Notes under the pieces: generated by a model
Told to the model about the DNA's origin: nothing
The model's database searches: none
Seen by the model: only the letters and a program-made list of their open reading frames with translations
Program-made: the position numbers and the translations under genes
Source of the DNA: Brachionus koreanus
Lineage: Eukaryota; Rotifera; Eurotatoria; Ploima; Brachionidae
Assembly: GCA_016987375.1 (NCBI GenBank)
Contig: PJRA01000274.1
Location: 93,314-142,544 of the forward strand
Direction: 5' to 3'
Length of the DNA: 49,231 nucleotides
Shown: positions 23,961 through 34,573 of the stretch, one piece after another
Layout of the letters: every line of letters starts with the position of its first letter
How positions within the stretch are numbered: the stretch's first letter is position 1

Positions 23961-25751
23961 GAACCAGAATCAAGTCTTAATTATGATAAAGAAATTAAAA
24001 CCCGAAAATTTATTCCAATATTTCAATTAGAGCATAAGCATTAATTAAAAGATCAAAAATCTTATAATATTTTTTCTTTTTGATTTATTTTTTGGAAATA
24101 AACTTTTTTTTTCATATTTTTGTGGAATTTTCAGCTAATTATTTTTTTTTGATGTTGTGAACTCAATTGCCAAGGAACAAAACAGGAATTTGAATTTTTA
24201 ATATCTTTTTTAATGTGAGTAAAAAATTCGTTCTGAACAAAAATCCCGTGAAATACAGCCTTTAGCAGTGAATATTTGTCACTAGAAAAATACTGGAGCT
24301 CTAAAGAGAACCAATTTAGTTAGATTATCATCAAAACAAAATTGCGGATCTGAATGTATTTTATTAGAAGAATAAATTTGGAAATTTCTCGGGACTTAAA
24401 AGATAAAAGAAAAAAGCTTTCTTTTCAGCCCCCTTGATAATGTTTGTTATTTAGTATATCAAAAAAATTTAAAATAAAGTAATTTAGAAGTGTTTGAAAG
24501 TTTAGGATTAAAGATTAAAATCTGGATCTGAATGTATGATCAAATGAACATAAAAATTTTAACATAAATCACATAAAATTATAAATCATCAACAAATATT
24601 CTTTTCTATATATTTATTTTTTATAAACTTTTTTCGCAGCCTTTTTTTTGCCAATTGAAATTGAAAATTCGAAATTAAAAATTGAGGAAATTACTTAATT
24701 TAAAAATCGATTTTTTTAACCAACAATTATTTTAAAACTTTTTTTTAAACAAACAGTATATTAGTCTATTTAAGCGTTTAGGCATTAAATAGAAAATAAA
24801 ACCTAAACAAAATGAAAAAATTTAATCATTAAATTAAATGGATCATGACGTGGAGATCGAAAAAACAAATTTAAAGGTCCTAATGTTAACATTACAGTCA
24901 TAACACTTAACAACTTACTTAAAAGAGATTTTTTATTGATAAATTTTCTTTATTTTAAATCAATAACAATTTGACTTTTTCATTTTTTTTTTAGAATTTT
25001 GAAATAAAAATTTATTATTTATAAAATGTGAAATTTAAATTAAAGATGCTTTAATACTAAAATTCCATGGTTAACTAGATAAAAAAAGTTTTATTATTAT
25101 TTGCGATAATCAAAAATCGACCCATAAGTTGAATGAAGAACCAAAATTGAATTGTAAATGAACTAATAACAAATTCTACTCTTATTATTGAAATAGAAAC
25201 TATTTCAATTTATTACCTTTTTCTCAGTTGTCAATTTTTTCTTTTATAAAAAGCGCTGACACGGTATTTGTTAAGAATAAAAAAGATTAAACTGTAAAAG
25301 AAATAAAAAATAACGCCAAAAGAATCAAAGAAAAATAATCAAGGTGGTGTGTGATTTTTCTGGTATACAAATTACTATCAAATATTAAAATTTCTAAATT
25401 TTTGAACATTTTTTTTTCAATTTTTAAGGGATTTTTAAAAATCTATTTTTATATCATATTATGATTTAGTGAAAAAATAAAAATAAAAAATAAATTTTTT
25501 GTGTCTTTTATTTAGGCAAAAATCATTAAGTTTATAACTAAAAAAAATATAATTTCTAAACTTTTCCAACATACTGAATAAAAGCTTTCATAAGTAGTTC
25601 TTTTTTGAAATGACAAATACATTGATAAAATTTATCGTTTATGAATTTAAAAGATAAATAGACTTAGAAAAAACTAATTTATTCTAAAGAAAAAGTCTAA
25701 AAAAACTCAAAACCCTACAAATATTTAATTTTCTAAAAAAATTAATCGATT
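23961..25751. other. Gene-free stretch with a decayed copy of the arrestin-gene leader
   Basis: No intact gene. A 27-codon frame continues directly past the arrestin stop to 24044. A related copy of the arrestin-gene 5' flank lies at about 24670-24840. The rest is A/T-rich. Confidence 0.5.
24670..24840 (+). repeat. Degenerate duplicate of the arrestin-gene 5' flank
   Basis: It shares, in the same order and spacing, several blocks with 22600-22737: a TGAGGAAAT block, AAAAATCGATTTTTT, an AGTATAT-AGTCTA block and a GGCAT-AAAT-AAACCTAAA block. An ATG follows at about 24838, but the frame after it is only about 20 codons and only faintly like the arrestin start. It is probably what is left of a tandem gene duplication. 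Confidence 0.55.
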
Positions 25752-27739
25752 TTAAAAACTTCTTTGACTAAGATAAACTCGACAACCATCTTTAGGTCTA
25801 AGGGTTAAAAGTTCTTTTTGTCCATATGATTGACTTTCGTCAAGTCTTATGTCAAAATTTTGAGCAAACTTGGCCAAAAAAATTTTCGCTTCAATCTTAA
25901 TTAACAACATATCACATAAAGTTAAAATTTAAATAATTTTTTTACTTTAGCAAAATTTTGTCCAATGCAGTTTCTTGGACCCAAACTAAATCTTTAAGAA
26001 AAAAGTTAATTTTAAAAAAAAAAGGTCAGTTTCTTACGGAAAAAATGTGTAGCTATTAATCCTTTAGAAAGAAAAATTAAAATTGTTTTTCAAAAAAAAG
26101 TATTTGAATAATAGATTACAAGTTTTTTCTCGAAAATTCTGATTCTTTTAGAAATCGTTCTGGTTTAAATTCTTCAGGTTCTGGAAAATATTCTGGATTA
26201 TGTCCTGAAATATAAGGCGAGCACTTTGTTTCTATTAATTAAATTAAAATTAAAGAAAATATTTAAATTAAAACCATTATCCAGGTATTTGCGGGAATTT
26301 TAACTCCATTGATTTCAATTTCTTTATGGGTTTTTCGAGAAAATTCAGGCGCTGGTGGATATTTACGAAGAGTTTCTTTAAAAACGCAGGAAGTATAGTC
26401 AAGATTGGCTAAATCATCTAATGAAATATAATTTCGGAATCCAATATATTTGTCTACTTCTTCTCTCAGTCTAATAATAAATAATAGGAAAAAAAAAATT
26501 TATTAGTAAAATAACTTTAAAAAAGATTCCGGGTTGCGTCCAAGTTCAAGTATTGCAAAAGCCAAGCTATTAGCAGTTGTTTCTTGACCAGCTATAAAAA
26601 ATGTCAAAAATTGATCGATCAGATCGTCCATGTCAAAGCTATCTCCATCTTAATTTTTTTTTATTTTTTTAATTTTTAAATTTTGCATTTTTTTTACCAT
26701 AATTTTTTATGATGATTGTCAATATATCATTTGGCACATGTTCCTTATTTTCTAAATCCTTTATCCTCTGGTTTATGTGATCACGAGAAAATTCGCGAAG
26801 CTCTTTGAGTGAATTTTTGAATTCTTTTATCATTTTAAGTTTATTTGGCTTAATCTTAATTTAAAAAATAATAAAAAAAAAAAACATGATTTTTTTCATT
26901 TTACTTGAACTAGTGGATCGACTAAAAGTTCATTAATGCCTTCTAAGAGATTGATAATCAATTTATTCAAATAATTTTCAGATTGATTAATAGAATTATT
27001 GTTAAATCCAAAAGCAACAGAAGATATAATATCAAGCGCTAATTTATTAACTTCAGGAAACATAGTCACCATTGTTTTTCCATCTGCTTTGCTGCGCAAT
27101 TTTTCCATCAGCAAGTTGCTCTTTTGATTAAACTCATCCAAAAATGTTTTCAAAACATTTCTTTGAAATGCATGATTGAAAAGTGCTCTGCTTTTTTTCC
27201 ATTTATCTTTGTCTATCTCGGTTACCAAGCCAGTTCCCAGGGCTCGTTCGCTGTATGGAAAAGCTAGTAAGTTATAGGTTAAGTCATTTTTATGCAGATC
27301 TAAATCAATTGTGACTTTCTTAAAAATAATTGAAATAATTACAATCATAACTGTATTTTAGAACTGGTACCTTTACTGCTTCGGGTCCATTTACTGAAAC
27401 TATGATTTCGCCAAAAAAGTAAACTTTAAAAACAGGACCAAGCTCGTTAAACCATTTCAAAATTAATCCGGAAAATCCAATATCATCTTTCAATGCTTGC
27501 AATTCATTCAAGTTTCCAGTGAAAAAACGAAAAAGACTAATTTTATTCATTTATTTTGAATTAATAATTAAAGTACTTAAAATCTTTAAAATTTACCCAG
27601 AAGTTTTTGGATGTGGTATATGACGATAGCGTTTGAGTCTAATGTACTGCTTTAGAGTTAAATAGATTAAAAAGCTGGAAGTACTACTAAATAGCAAGAG
27701 TCCAATTTCTTTTAAAGTAAGATTTCTTAACAGGTCCAT
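25752..27739 (-). CDS. Cytochrome P450, CYP46A (cholesterol 24-hydroxylase)-like
   Basis: Ten exons in reverse order: 27597-27739, 27371-27536, 26905-27318, 26698-26854, 26516-26648, 26275-26470, 26120-26223, 26038-26061, 25946-25991, 25752-25895. All junctions are GT-AG and in phase, giving 508 residues (CYP46A1: 500). An N-terminal hydrophobic anchor (GLLLFSSTSSFLIYL) would fix it in the ER membrane. The I-helix oxygen motif AGQETT, the K-helix KETLR (ExxR), PERF and the haem loop FSLGPRNCIG with the Cys ligand are all present, so it should be active. The central part resembles CYP46A1 best (SKADGKT, LALDIISSVAFG), a sterol hydroxylase in vertebrates; the substrate here is unknown. Exon 8 is only 24 bp. 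The exon 7 acceptor is the least certain junction. Confidence 0.9.
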
Positions 27740-28689
27740 ATTTATGATATTTAATTAAAATAATCTAAATTATAATTTTTTTAAAACGCTATTAGATTAT
27801 GTAAATTTTAAATTAATGTAACTTTTCAAATTAAAATTTATTCATACATTAATTAAATTTATTAATAAAGAATAATTTTTTTTTGCTTTTAAAAATTGAA
27901 AAAAAATAACATTTATCAATAAAATATTTATAAGCTTTATTAGAATTTTGATATTAAAAAAATACAAGCAACTTTCATTTAATTTTTTTGAACTAATAAA
28001 TGTTAAAACTGAGGTTTAAGTTTAAACAATTTCCAAGTTTTTATGGCAAAATGAAAATAATTTTATATTTATACATTTTCATATTTTTAGATTTTTTGTT
28101 CAATTTTTAAGAAATTTTTTAATTTTTTTTGTATACCAAATAATTTGAGAGAGTTTTTTAAAATTTTCTTAAAAATTCCACAAAAAAATCTAAAAATATG
28201 AAAATTTAAAAATTTTAAATTATTTTCAATATGCCGTTTTTATTCTTTAGTAATATTAATTATTGATTCAATTTTATTTTAGCTTGTTTTCAAGGTTTAT
28301 CAATAGGCTAGTTCCTTTATCATAAATGACTGATTAAGAGTTCATTTCGTTTATTCAATTTAAATAAAATTTTTAATTTTTAAAACTTAGATATTCATAA
28401 AAATAAAATTTTAATTAATTATTTTTTTGAAAATAAAAAAACATTGTATCAATAAATTAATGAAAGTTTGAATGACGAATGTTTCAACATCGATCTTTTA
28501 AATTGTGGCTTAAATTTATCGAGTCATTTTTGATGAGTATTTTTCATTTTTTAAATTCTCAGAAGAGTCATGATTGAATAGTGTCTTACAATAGAATGGT
28601 AACATTCTAACTAAAAATCTATTAAAGCCATATTTTTCCTAAAAGTTAATTTTTCACTTCGAACTTAAACTTAAACAGTTTAAAAATAG
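27740..28689. other. P450 5' flank and gene-free spacer
   Basis: A/T-rich, with no gene recognised. The segment next to 27740 presumably contains the P450 promoter. A weak inverted similarity of A/T-rich sequence occurs around 28070-28210, too simple to interpret. Confidence 0.4.
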
Positions 28690-29078
28690 AAAAATAATAG
28701 CTATCAAAAATTGGTATGTGCTTTATAGGTATCCGATAAGGAAGGTCATTCACAAAAATAAGAAAAAGAAGAGCACCTAGAACTAACCCATGTGGAACTC
28801 CTAATTTAAAAGATACAGGTTTTGAATTTTTGTTAGCAAAATGAACTATTTGTGATCTAATTGTTAAATAATTTTTAAGTAGCCACAATGATTTATTATC
28901 ATAAGCCATATTGGAACATTTTTAAAAAAAGAAGATTAGAATCTATTACATCAAAGCCTTTTAAAAAATAATGAATAAGGAAAGAGTTGTTTATTTATGA
29001 AAAATTAGATCACTAAGGTATTCATGAACAACTTTTTGACAAGAATTTCCAGATCTAAAAGGCATCTTGAAGTTGATG
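28690..29078 (-). pseudogene. Decayed LINE reverse-transcriptase fragment
   Basis: Minus-strand pieces follow the order of a non-LTR reverse transcriptase: PFRSGNSCQKVVHEYLSDLI (like the FR-G-S segment), KGFDVIDSNLL (motif A region, usually KAFDTVDH), LLKNYLTIRSQ, then GVPHGLVLGALLFLIFVNDLP (motif B region, usually GVPQGSILGPLLF). Frameshifts separate the first three pieces, and the catalytic YxDD motif is absent. It is a dead fragment, possibly related to the endonuclease remnant near 11 kb, on the same strand. Confidence 0.75.
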
Positions 29079-29699
29079 ATCAATTCAAAATATCTTTTGA
29101 ATTCAAAGAGTTTATCTTTAGATTTTATAATTAATCTTTAATTTAATCTAAAAAGTGTTAATTTAACACGATTAACATGTTTTGTAGATTTAAGAAATAA
29201 AAAATTTTTGTAAAATTATTTTATCAACCTAATGATAAGATCAATTTTTAGATTTTTTAATGTATTAGCTCATTATTTGTTAGGTTTATTTTTAAGCTTT
29301 TAATTTCAAAAATATTTGTAGTAAAGAAAAATAATTATGAAAAATAATTCATTACTTATGTGGAATTTGATATTTTAATTTAATTTTTAAATTTAATACT
29401 TAATGCTAGTTTACCAATACTTTACAATATAATATGTTTACCAATACAATACAAAATATACTTCCCAAAAAATTATTTTTTATATTTAAATTTAAAAATT
29501 GATTTTATCAATAGGTTGAGAAAATAATTTTTCAAAAATTTTTTATTTCTTAAATTTACATAACATGTTAACCGTGTTACATTTAGACACATAAAAACTT
29601 TTTAGATTAAATTTAAGATTAATTATAAAATCTAAAGATAAACTTTTTGAATTGAAATGATATTTTGAATTGATCATGAACTTCAAGATACTGATCTAA
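29051..29699. repeat. 650-bp element with long imperfect inverted arms
   Basis: Left arm about 29051-29232 and right arm about 29511-29699 are inverted copies of roughly 180-190 bp with scattered mismatches and small indels, around a 278-bp A/T-rich centre. No coding capacity. The left end overlaps the LINE remnant's 5' part by about 28 bp, so it may have formed from or inserted into it. Foldback element or inverted duplication. Confidence 0.75.
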
Positions 29700-29775
29700 A
29701 ACCATTCTGGCTATTATTCATGTTTAATATTCTGAAAATAGTTGTCTCCGAATACTCTGAATTTAAGACAGGAGA

Positions 29776-30039
29776 ATGGATTCCAGCTTAATTGCTCTTT
29801 CTGACTGCATAGACTTAGCGATGAACAAAACCACTAAAGAGATTGATCTTAGTTGGATTGAGAATATTGAAGAGCTGGATTTCGTACACCAGCAGCCACA
29901 TCAGAGAATTGAAGGTTTTTGTTAAAAAAATTTAAAATTAGAAATATATTAGAAAAATTATGAGTCTTTAGATGGATTCTTGATTAAGAGAAATCTAAAG
30001 AATTTATCTGTTCATCTAGTCTACAAAGATGGTAGTTAA
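29776..30039 (+). CDS. Small two-exon ORF, unknown function
   Basis: Exons 29776-29914 and 29972-30039 join through a 57-bp GT-AG intron in phase, giving 68 residues with an acidic, Leu/Ile-rich N-terminal half (KEIDLSWIENIEELDF) and a basic C-terminal half. Base composition in the first exon is richer than the flanks and not random. An AATAAA lies about 45 bp after the stop. I do not recognise the family. It sits between an inverted-repeat element and ASPDH. It may be a real small gene or a fragment of a larger one. Confidence 0.35.
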
Positions 30040-30564
30040 ACATCATATAACTTCAGGTAATTTAATGATGTAAAAAATGAAAAATAAAGTTGTAAGAGTA
30101 GTTTTTATTGAAATCAAACGTAGTACCTTTAAATTTTTCAGACATTTTTAGTTTTAAGCTAAATTGAAAATTTATTTTAAAATATAAATAATTGAAATTT
30201 GGATTGTTTTCAAGCATTGTTTGTGACAAACAAGTTGATTTTAATGTCTAAATTGATGATCGATCAATTGAAAAATCATTATTATTTTAAAGGAAATAAT
30301 TTTGTTTTTCCGATTTAAAAATAAAAAATATTGAAAAAATGAAAATATTCGATAAAATGATTACATAAAAAATATCTTAGCATAATAGCATTTTTAGGTT
30401 ATCTAAAAAACCTTCTAAAATTGATGATAAGTTAACCATATTTCACAAAAAATTAAGTTTAAAAAATAAAACTCACACCCTATACAATCTAAATTTTATA
30501 AAATATTATGCATAATCTAATTATTATATGAGACTAGATATTTTCAAAATAATTCAACTTACAA
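30040..30564. other. Spacer upstream of ASPDH
   Basis: A/T-rich, no gene seen. It contains the presumed ASPDH promoter but no motif I can identify. Confidence 0.4.
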
Positions 30565-31568
30565 ATGAAACGAGTTGGAATCGTTGGTTTTGGTCACTTG
30601 GGCAAATATCTCTACAATAGATTAATTGATGATCCAAATTTTAAAATTGTGTTTATTTGGAACCGTAGCCCAATTAAAGACGAAAGTATTGATAAAGAAT
30701 TAATATTATCAAATTTAGAAGATTTCAAAAATTAGTAAAAAAAAAAAAAAAAATTTCGCAAATCTCTAATTTTTTTCCATAGTAAAGTAGATCTTATAAT
30801 TGAGGTAGCTCATCCAATAATTACCCATGATTATGGAGTAAGATTTCTTCAGCATAGCAACTACGTTATCGGTTCACCTACTGCATTAGCTAACCAGACT
30901 CTCTTAGACAAACTAATTTCTACATCAATTGAGTTTAGATCGAAAATTTACGTTCCATGCGGTGCTTTTTGGGGCGCTAATGATATTAAAAAAATGGCAA
31001 CTCAGCAAACGCTAAAAGGACTTAAAATAACCATGACGAAACATCAGACAAGTCTTAAATTGGAAGGAGAACTTAAGGAAAAATTAGAAAGAATGAAAGT
31101 TTGGGATTCGCCTCTGATTTTGTATGAAGGTCCAGTAAGAGATCTTTGCCATTTGGCACCGAACAATGTGAACACTATGGCAGTCGGAGCACTCTCTGCT
31201 TTAAATCTTGGCTTTGATAAAGTTCAAGCATGTTTAATTGCTGATCCAAAGTAATTTTAATTCATAATTGAGTTAATTGAATTATAAATAATTAAATGTT
31301 TGTTAGTTTGACTGATAAACATGTAATTGAAATAGAAGTTACTGGACCATTTAATGAGAAGCTAAATCAAAATTTTAAATGTACCACAGTCAGATCCAAT
31401 CCTGCACTTATAGGGCATGTAACAGGCAACCAGACATATGATTCTTTTTATTATAGTCTTTTAGGTGAGATAAATCTAATTTTTCATTAAAAAGTATTCA
31501 CATCTTTATTCTTATTATCTTTAGAAACCTTGTCAGAAGCCAAATCTACGGGTATTACTGTGTGCTAG
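30565..31568 (+). CDS. ASPDH: Putative L-aspartate dehydrogenase (ASPDH)
   Basis: Four exons, 30565-30734, 30783-31250, 31307-31464 and 31525-31568, all GT-AG and in phase, give 279 residues (human ASPDH 283). The N-terminus is a Rossmann fold with GIVGFGHLG for NAD(P) binding and WNR, followed by EVAHP, GSPTAL and GAFWGANDI. The second domain has YEGPVRDLC and APNNVNTMAVGAL, the family's active-site region, then LTDKH and a C-terminal Cys. The family oxidises L-aspartate to iminoaspartate, a route toward NAD synthesis in prokaryotes; the animal role is not well settled. The start is the first ATG before the nucleotide-binding motif. No sign of decay. Confidence 0.93.
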
Positions 31569-34197
31569 ATTAAAATTTAATAAATATAGAAAAAAAAAAC
31601 ACTTTTATTCAAAATATTTTTTTAATTTTATCACTTTTAAACAATTAAAAGGATTATTTATTTATTTCTTTTAAAAATTTATCCAAAGAAACCGATATTT
31701 TAGAGATTTAAATCAATTTCAAATGAAAATTTGAAAAAACTTTTTTTTCGGAATATTTAGAAGATTAAATTATAATCAGATTTTTGTTAAGTTAAATTAA
31801 TAAAAATTAAATAATTACAATTAAAGTTAGAATACATTTTATTTTCTTGTCTTATATAATGCCTGATAAATGATAATTTAAAGGCAAATAAATTATTTGA
31901 TACCGCTATTTTAATAAAAACTGATCAAAATTAAAAACACATACCTCAAAATTAATCAGAATATAATAAAAATTTATAAAGATAAATTGCATTAAAAGTT
32001 TAATTTTTAAAATAAAAGATATTAAAGAGAAAAAATGGTTTATTTGAATGAATTATTTATTTTTACAAGAAAATCAATTAAAATCTTTTATTTTAATATA
32101 AACAATTTTACTCTATTACTTAAGGCTTCAAACAAATTATTCTGATTTTGTTGTCTATTAATTTCTTAAGTTAGCAGAAATTTAAAAAAAATAAGAAGAT
32201 TTTTTACTTGATTTGTAATTGATTAAAGATTAAAATTTGTAATTGATTGATTAAATAAAACTTCCTAGGGATAATCATTTCAAAGTTTAATGAAAATTTA
32301 TTTAACCTATATTAAAAATAAATTTAAAATAAAAAAATTAAAAATAGAATTTTTTTTACAAAATTTAAATAAAAGTGAATTTTTTATTATTTAATTCAAT
32401 CAGTAATAGAAATGTATTTAAGTAACTAAGCAAATTCAAATAATTTGAAATCTAGGACATAATAGTATTTTTTATTTTTTTCTTGTTTTACAGCTATGAT
32501 ATAACAAGAATTCGAATTTGTTTTTAATGATTAAAATTAATTATTTTTCCATCATTTATTTTTATTTTAATTATGTGTTTCGTTACTTAAAAAATGCTAA
32601 TAATTAGAAATGCAAAATAATTAATAATTTAAGAAAATAACTGTCTTCATTTGATCTAGATATTTTTTTTATTCCGCCGGAAAAAATTCTAATTTAAAAA
32701 TTATTATCTTTGATTATTAAATAAATGTTCTTTTTAATTTTTTAATTCAATTTTTTTCATAACAAAGAACATGAAAGCTAAAAGATAAATTTTTTTAAAG
32801 TAATGCAAAATTAATTGATTTTAAATTATTTCTCAAGACTTTTTTTTTTTAAATCTCAATGAAATCATTCTCTTGAATATGCATTTTAAAATGATTCATG
32901 TATTTTTTTTCATCCTCTTGCTTATTAAAATAATTGGAAAAGATAAAAAACGAAAAAATTGTGAATATATTACATTATATAGAGCTTTTTGGAAAATATA
33001 AATTAATTTAAATTGAGATGAACAAAAAAAAAATGCTTTAACTAAGGTAAATATTTTAATGTAGCATATATATTTAATTTTATGATGAAACTTCATTTAT
33101 CATATCTTTTTAAATTTATAGATCATGCTACGTCGATAAATTATGAATTTTTGTTCCATATTTTTCAACACATGTGTTTTAATTAGTTTAGAATTTTTTC
33201 AGTCTTTATTTTTTGCTCAATCATGGGAAATAGGTACACAATTTTATCAAATACAAGCCAAAACTGATTATTTGATTATCGATTTTTTTTTAAATCTAGT
33301 AAATGATTTTAAAAATTTAATTAAGGTATCTCAGCGATAAAAAAATTCGTAATTTTTTTTTAATTTTTCATTTTATTTTGAATAAAATTTTTTGAGAATT
33401 TTTCCTCTTTATTCTGTTAATATAAATGAGAACACTTAGATCAAAATTGGTCACGTTTTGCTTTAAAAAAAATTTTATCTTAATTTGGGTACACTGCGCA
33501 TTTGGACTAAGTTATCTTAGATAAACATTTTTTTCGTGTCTTTATATAGTATTATATAATTCTTTTTACAACATTAATTAATAATCTTAAATATTAGCTT
33601 TTAAATAGACTTTAATCTTAAGACTTTTTTTAGATATTTTTACTTTTCTAAATACATATAATTTTAATAATTTACAGGGCTATTCTTTTCATTCAAAAAC
33701 ATCAATCATTAAAGTTTGAATAGTTGCATGGTACTTGTTGAAATTTAATTTATTTGCTTACTTTTATATAAATGAACGAAAACAGACTTAACAATAAAAT
33801 TTTAAGATGTTTTCAAATTTTTATTTTTTAACTTAAAATTAAAATTATGATTTAAGATTTTTGTTTTTGAAAAATAGAATTATTTGAAAATTAGGACATT
33901 CTTTCATGAAGATTTTTGCTTGATAAATTATTTGGACAAAATAATTAGGGACCAAGCCTCTAAAATAGTTTGAAATTTTTTTTATCTTAAAAATATTTTT
34001 TTTTCCGAGAAATTTAACATATGTAGATTTTTCACTATGAGATTCTCAGTTTCCGTCTTTTTAAGACGCTCAATCTTTTGTGCATGGCTTTAAGCTTTCA
34101 TTATAATTATTGATTTTTTTACCATACTTAATTTATTTGAAATAAATTGTAACAGTTGTCTTTTTTTTAGATTTTTAAATGTTAAATTAAAATTAGA
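31569..34197. other. Gene-free stretch of 2.6 kb
   Basis: Strongly A/T-rich. No recognisable gene, RNA or repeat with clear ends. One 65-codon frame at 33143-33340 begins with a hydrophobic stretch but has no other support. Confidence 0.5.
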
Positions 34198-34573
34198 ATG
34201 GAAGAGGGTTCTGTTAATTCTATAAAAAATAGGTACAAGAAAACATCAAATTTGACCTCTTCTAATACAGTAGATGGACTAAGCGGAAATTTGAATTATA
34301 GTGTAGTAATGGTCGAGACAAAGCCAAATATCAAACGTTCAAAGAGCATAAATACATTAAAATCGAACAGGCATATGGCTGATAAAATGAATGCCAAAAT
34401 TCTTGATAAAAATACGTCGATGCTCAGCTCAATTGAAAACGTTTACGACTGTCCTAAACGACGGGATAAGCTCCTTGGAATGCTTAAATTGAACCAAAAA
34501 ACAACTAAATTCATTAGGACAAAAAAAAACTCAGAGAATAATCTACACAGGACAGATCATCTACGATCAAATG
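34198..34573 (+). CDS. Orphan coding exon, perhaps a 5' exon of OSBP
   Basis: ATG at 34198 opens 125 codons ending at a donor (G|GTAAAC at 34573/34574), phase 1. The product is hydrophilic, basic and Ser/Asn/Thr-rich with no domain I recognise, and codon composition is clearly less A/T-rich than the flanks. If it splices to the acceptor just before the OSBP ATG (T-rich tract, AG ending at 37323), the frame is kept (GAG CAT ATG), making it an N-terminal extension of OSBP. That match has a one-in-three chance of being accidental. Otherwise it is the first exon of an unidentified gene. Confidence 0.45.

Noticed and set aside
32896..33096. Minus-strand 66-codon frame
   Set aside because: Low-complexity hydrophobic translation of A/T-rich spacer.
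33143..33340. 65-codon frame with a hydrophobic start resembling a signal peptide
   Set aside because: Phe/Leu/Ile-rich products are expected from A/T-rich DNA; no conserved motif, no splice context.
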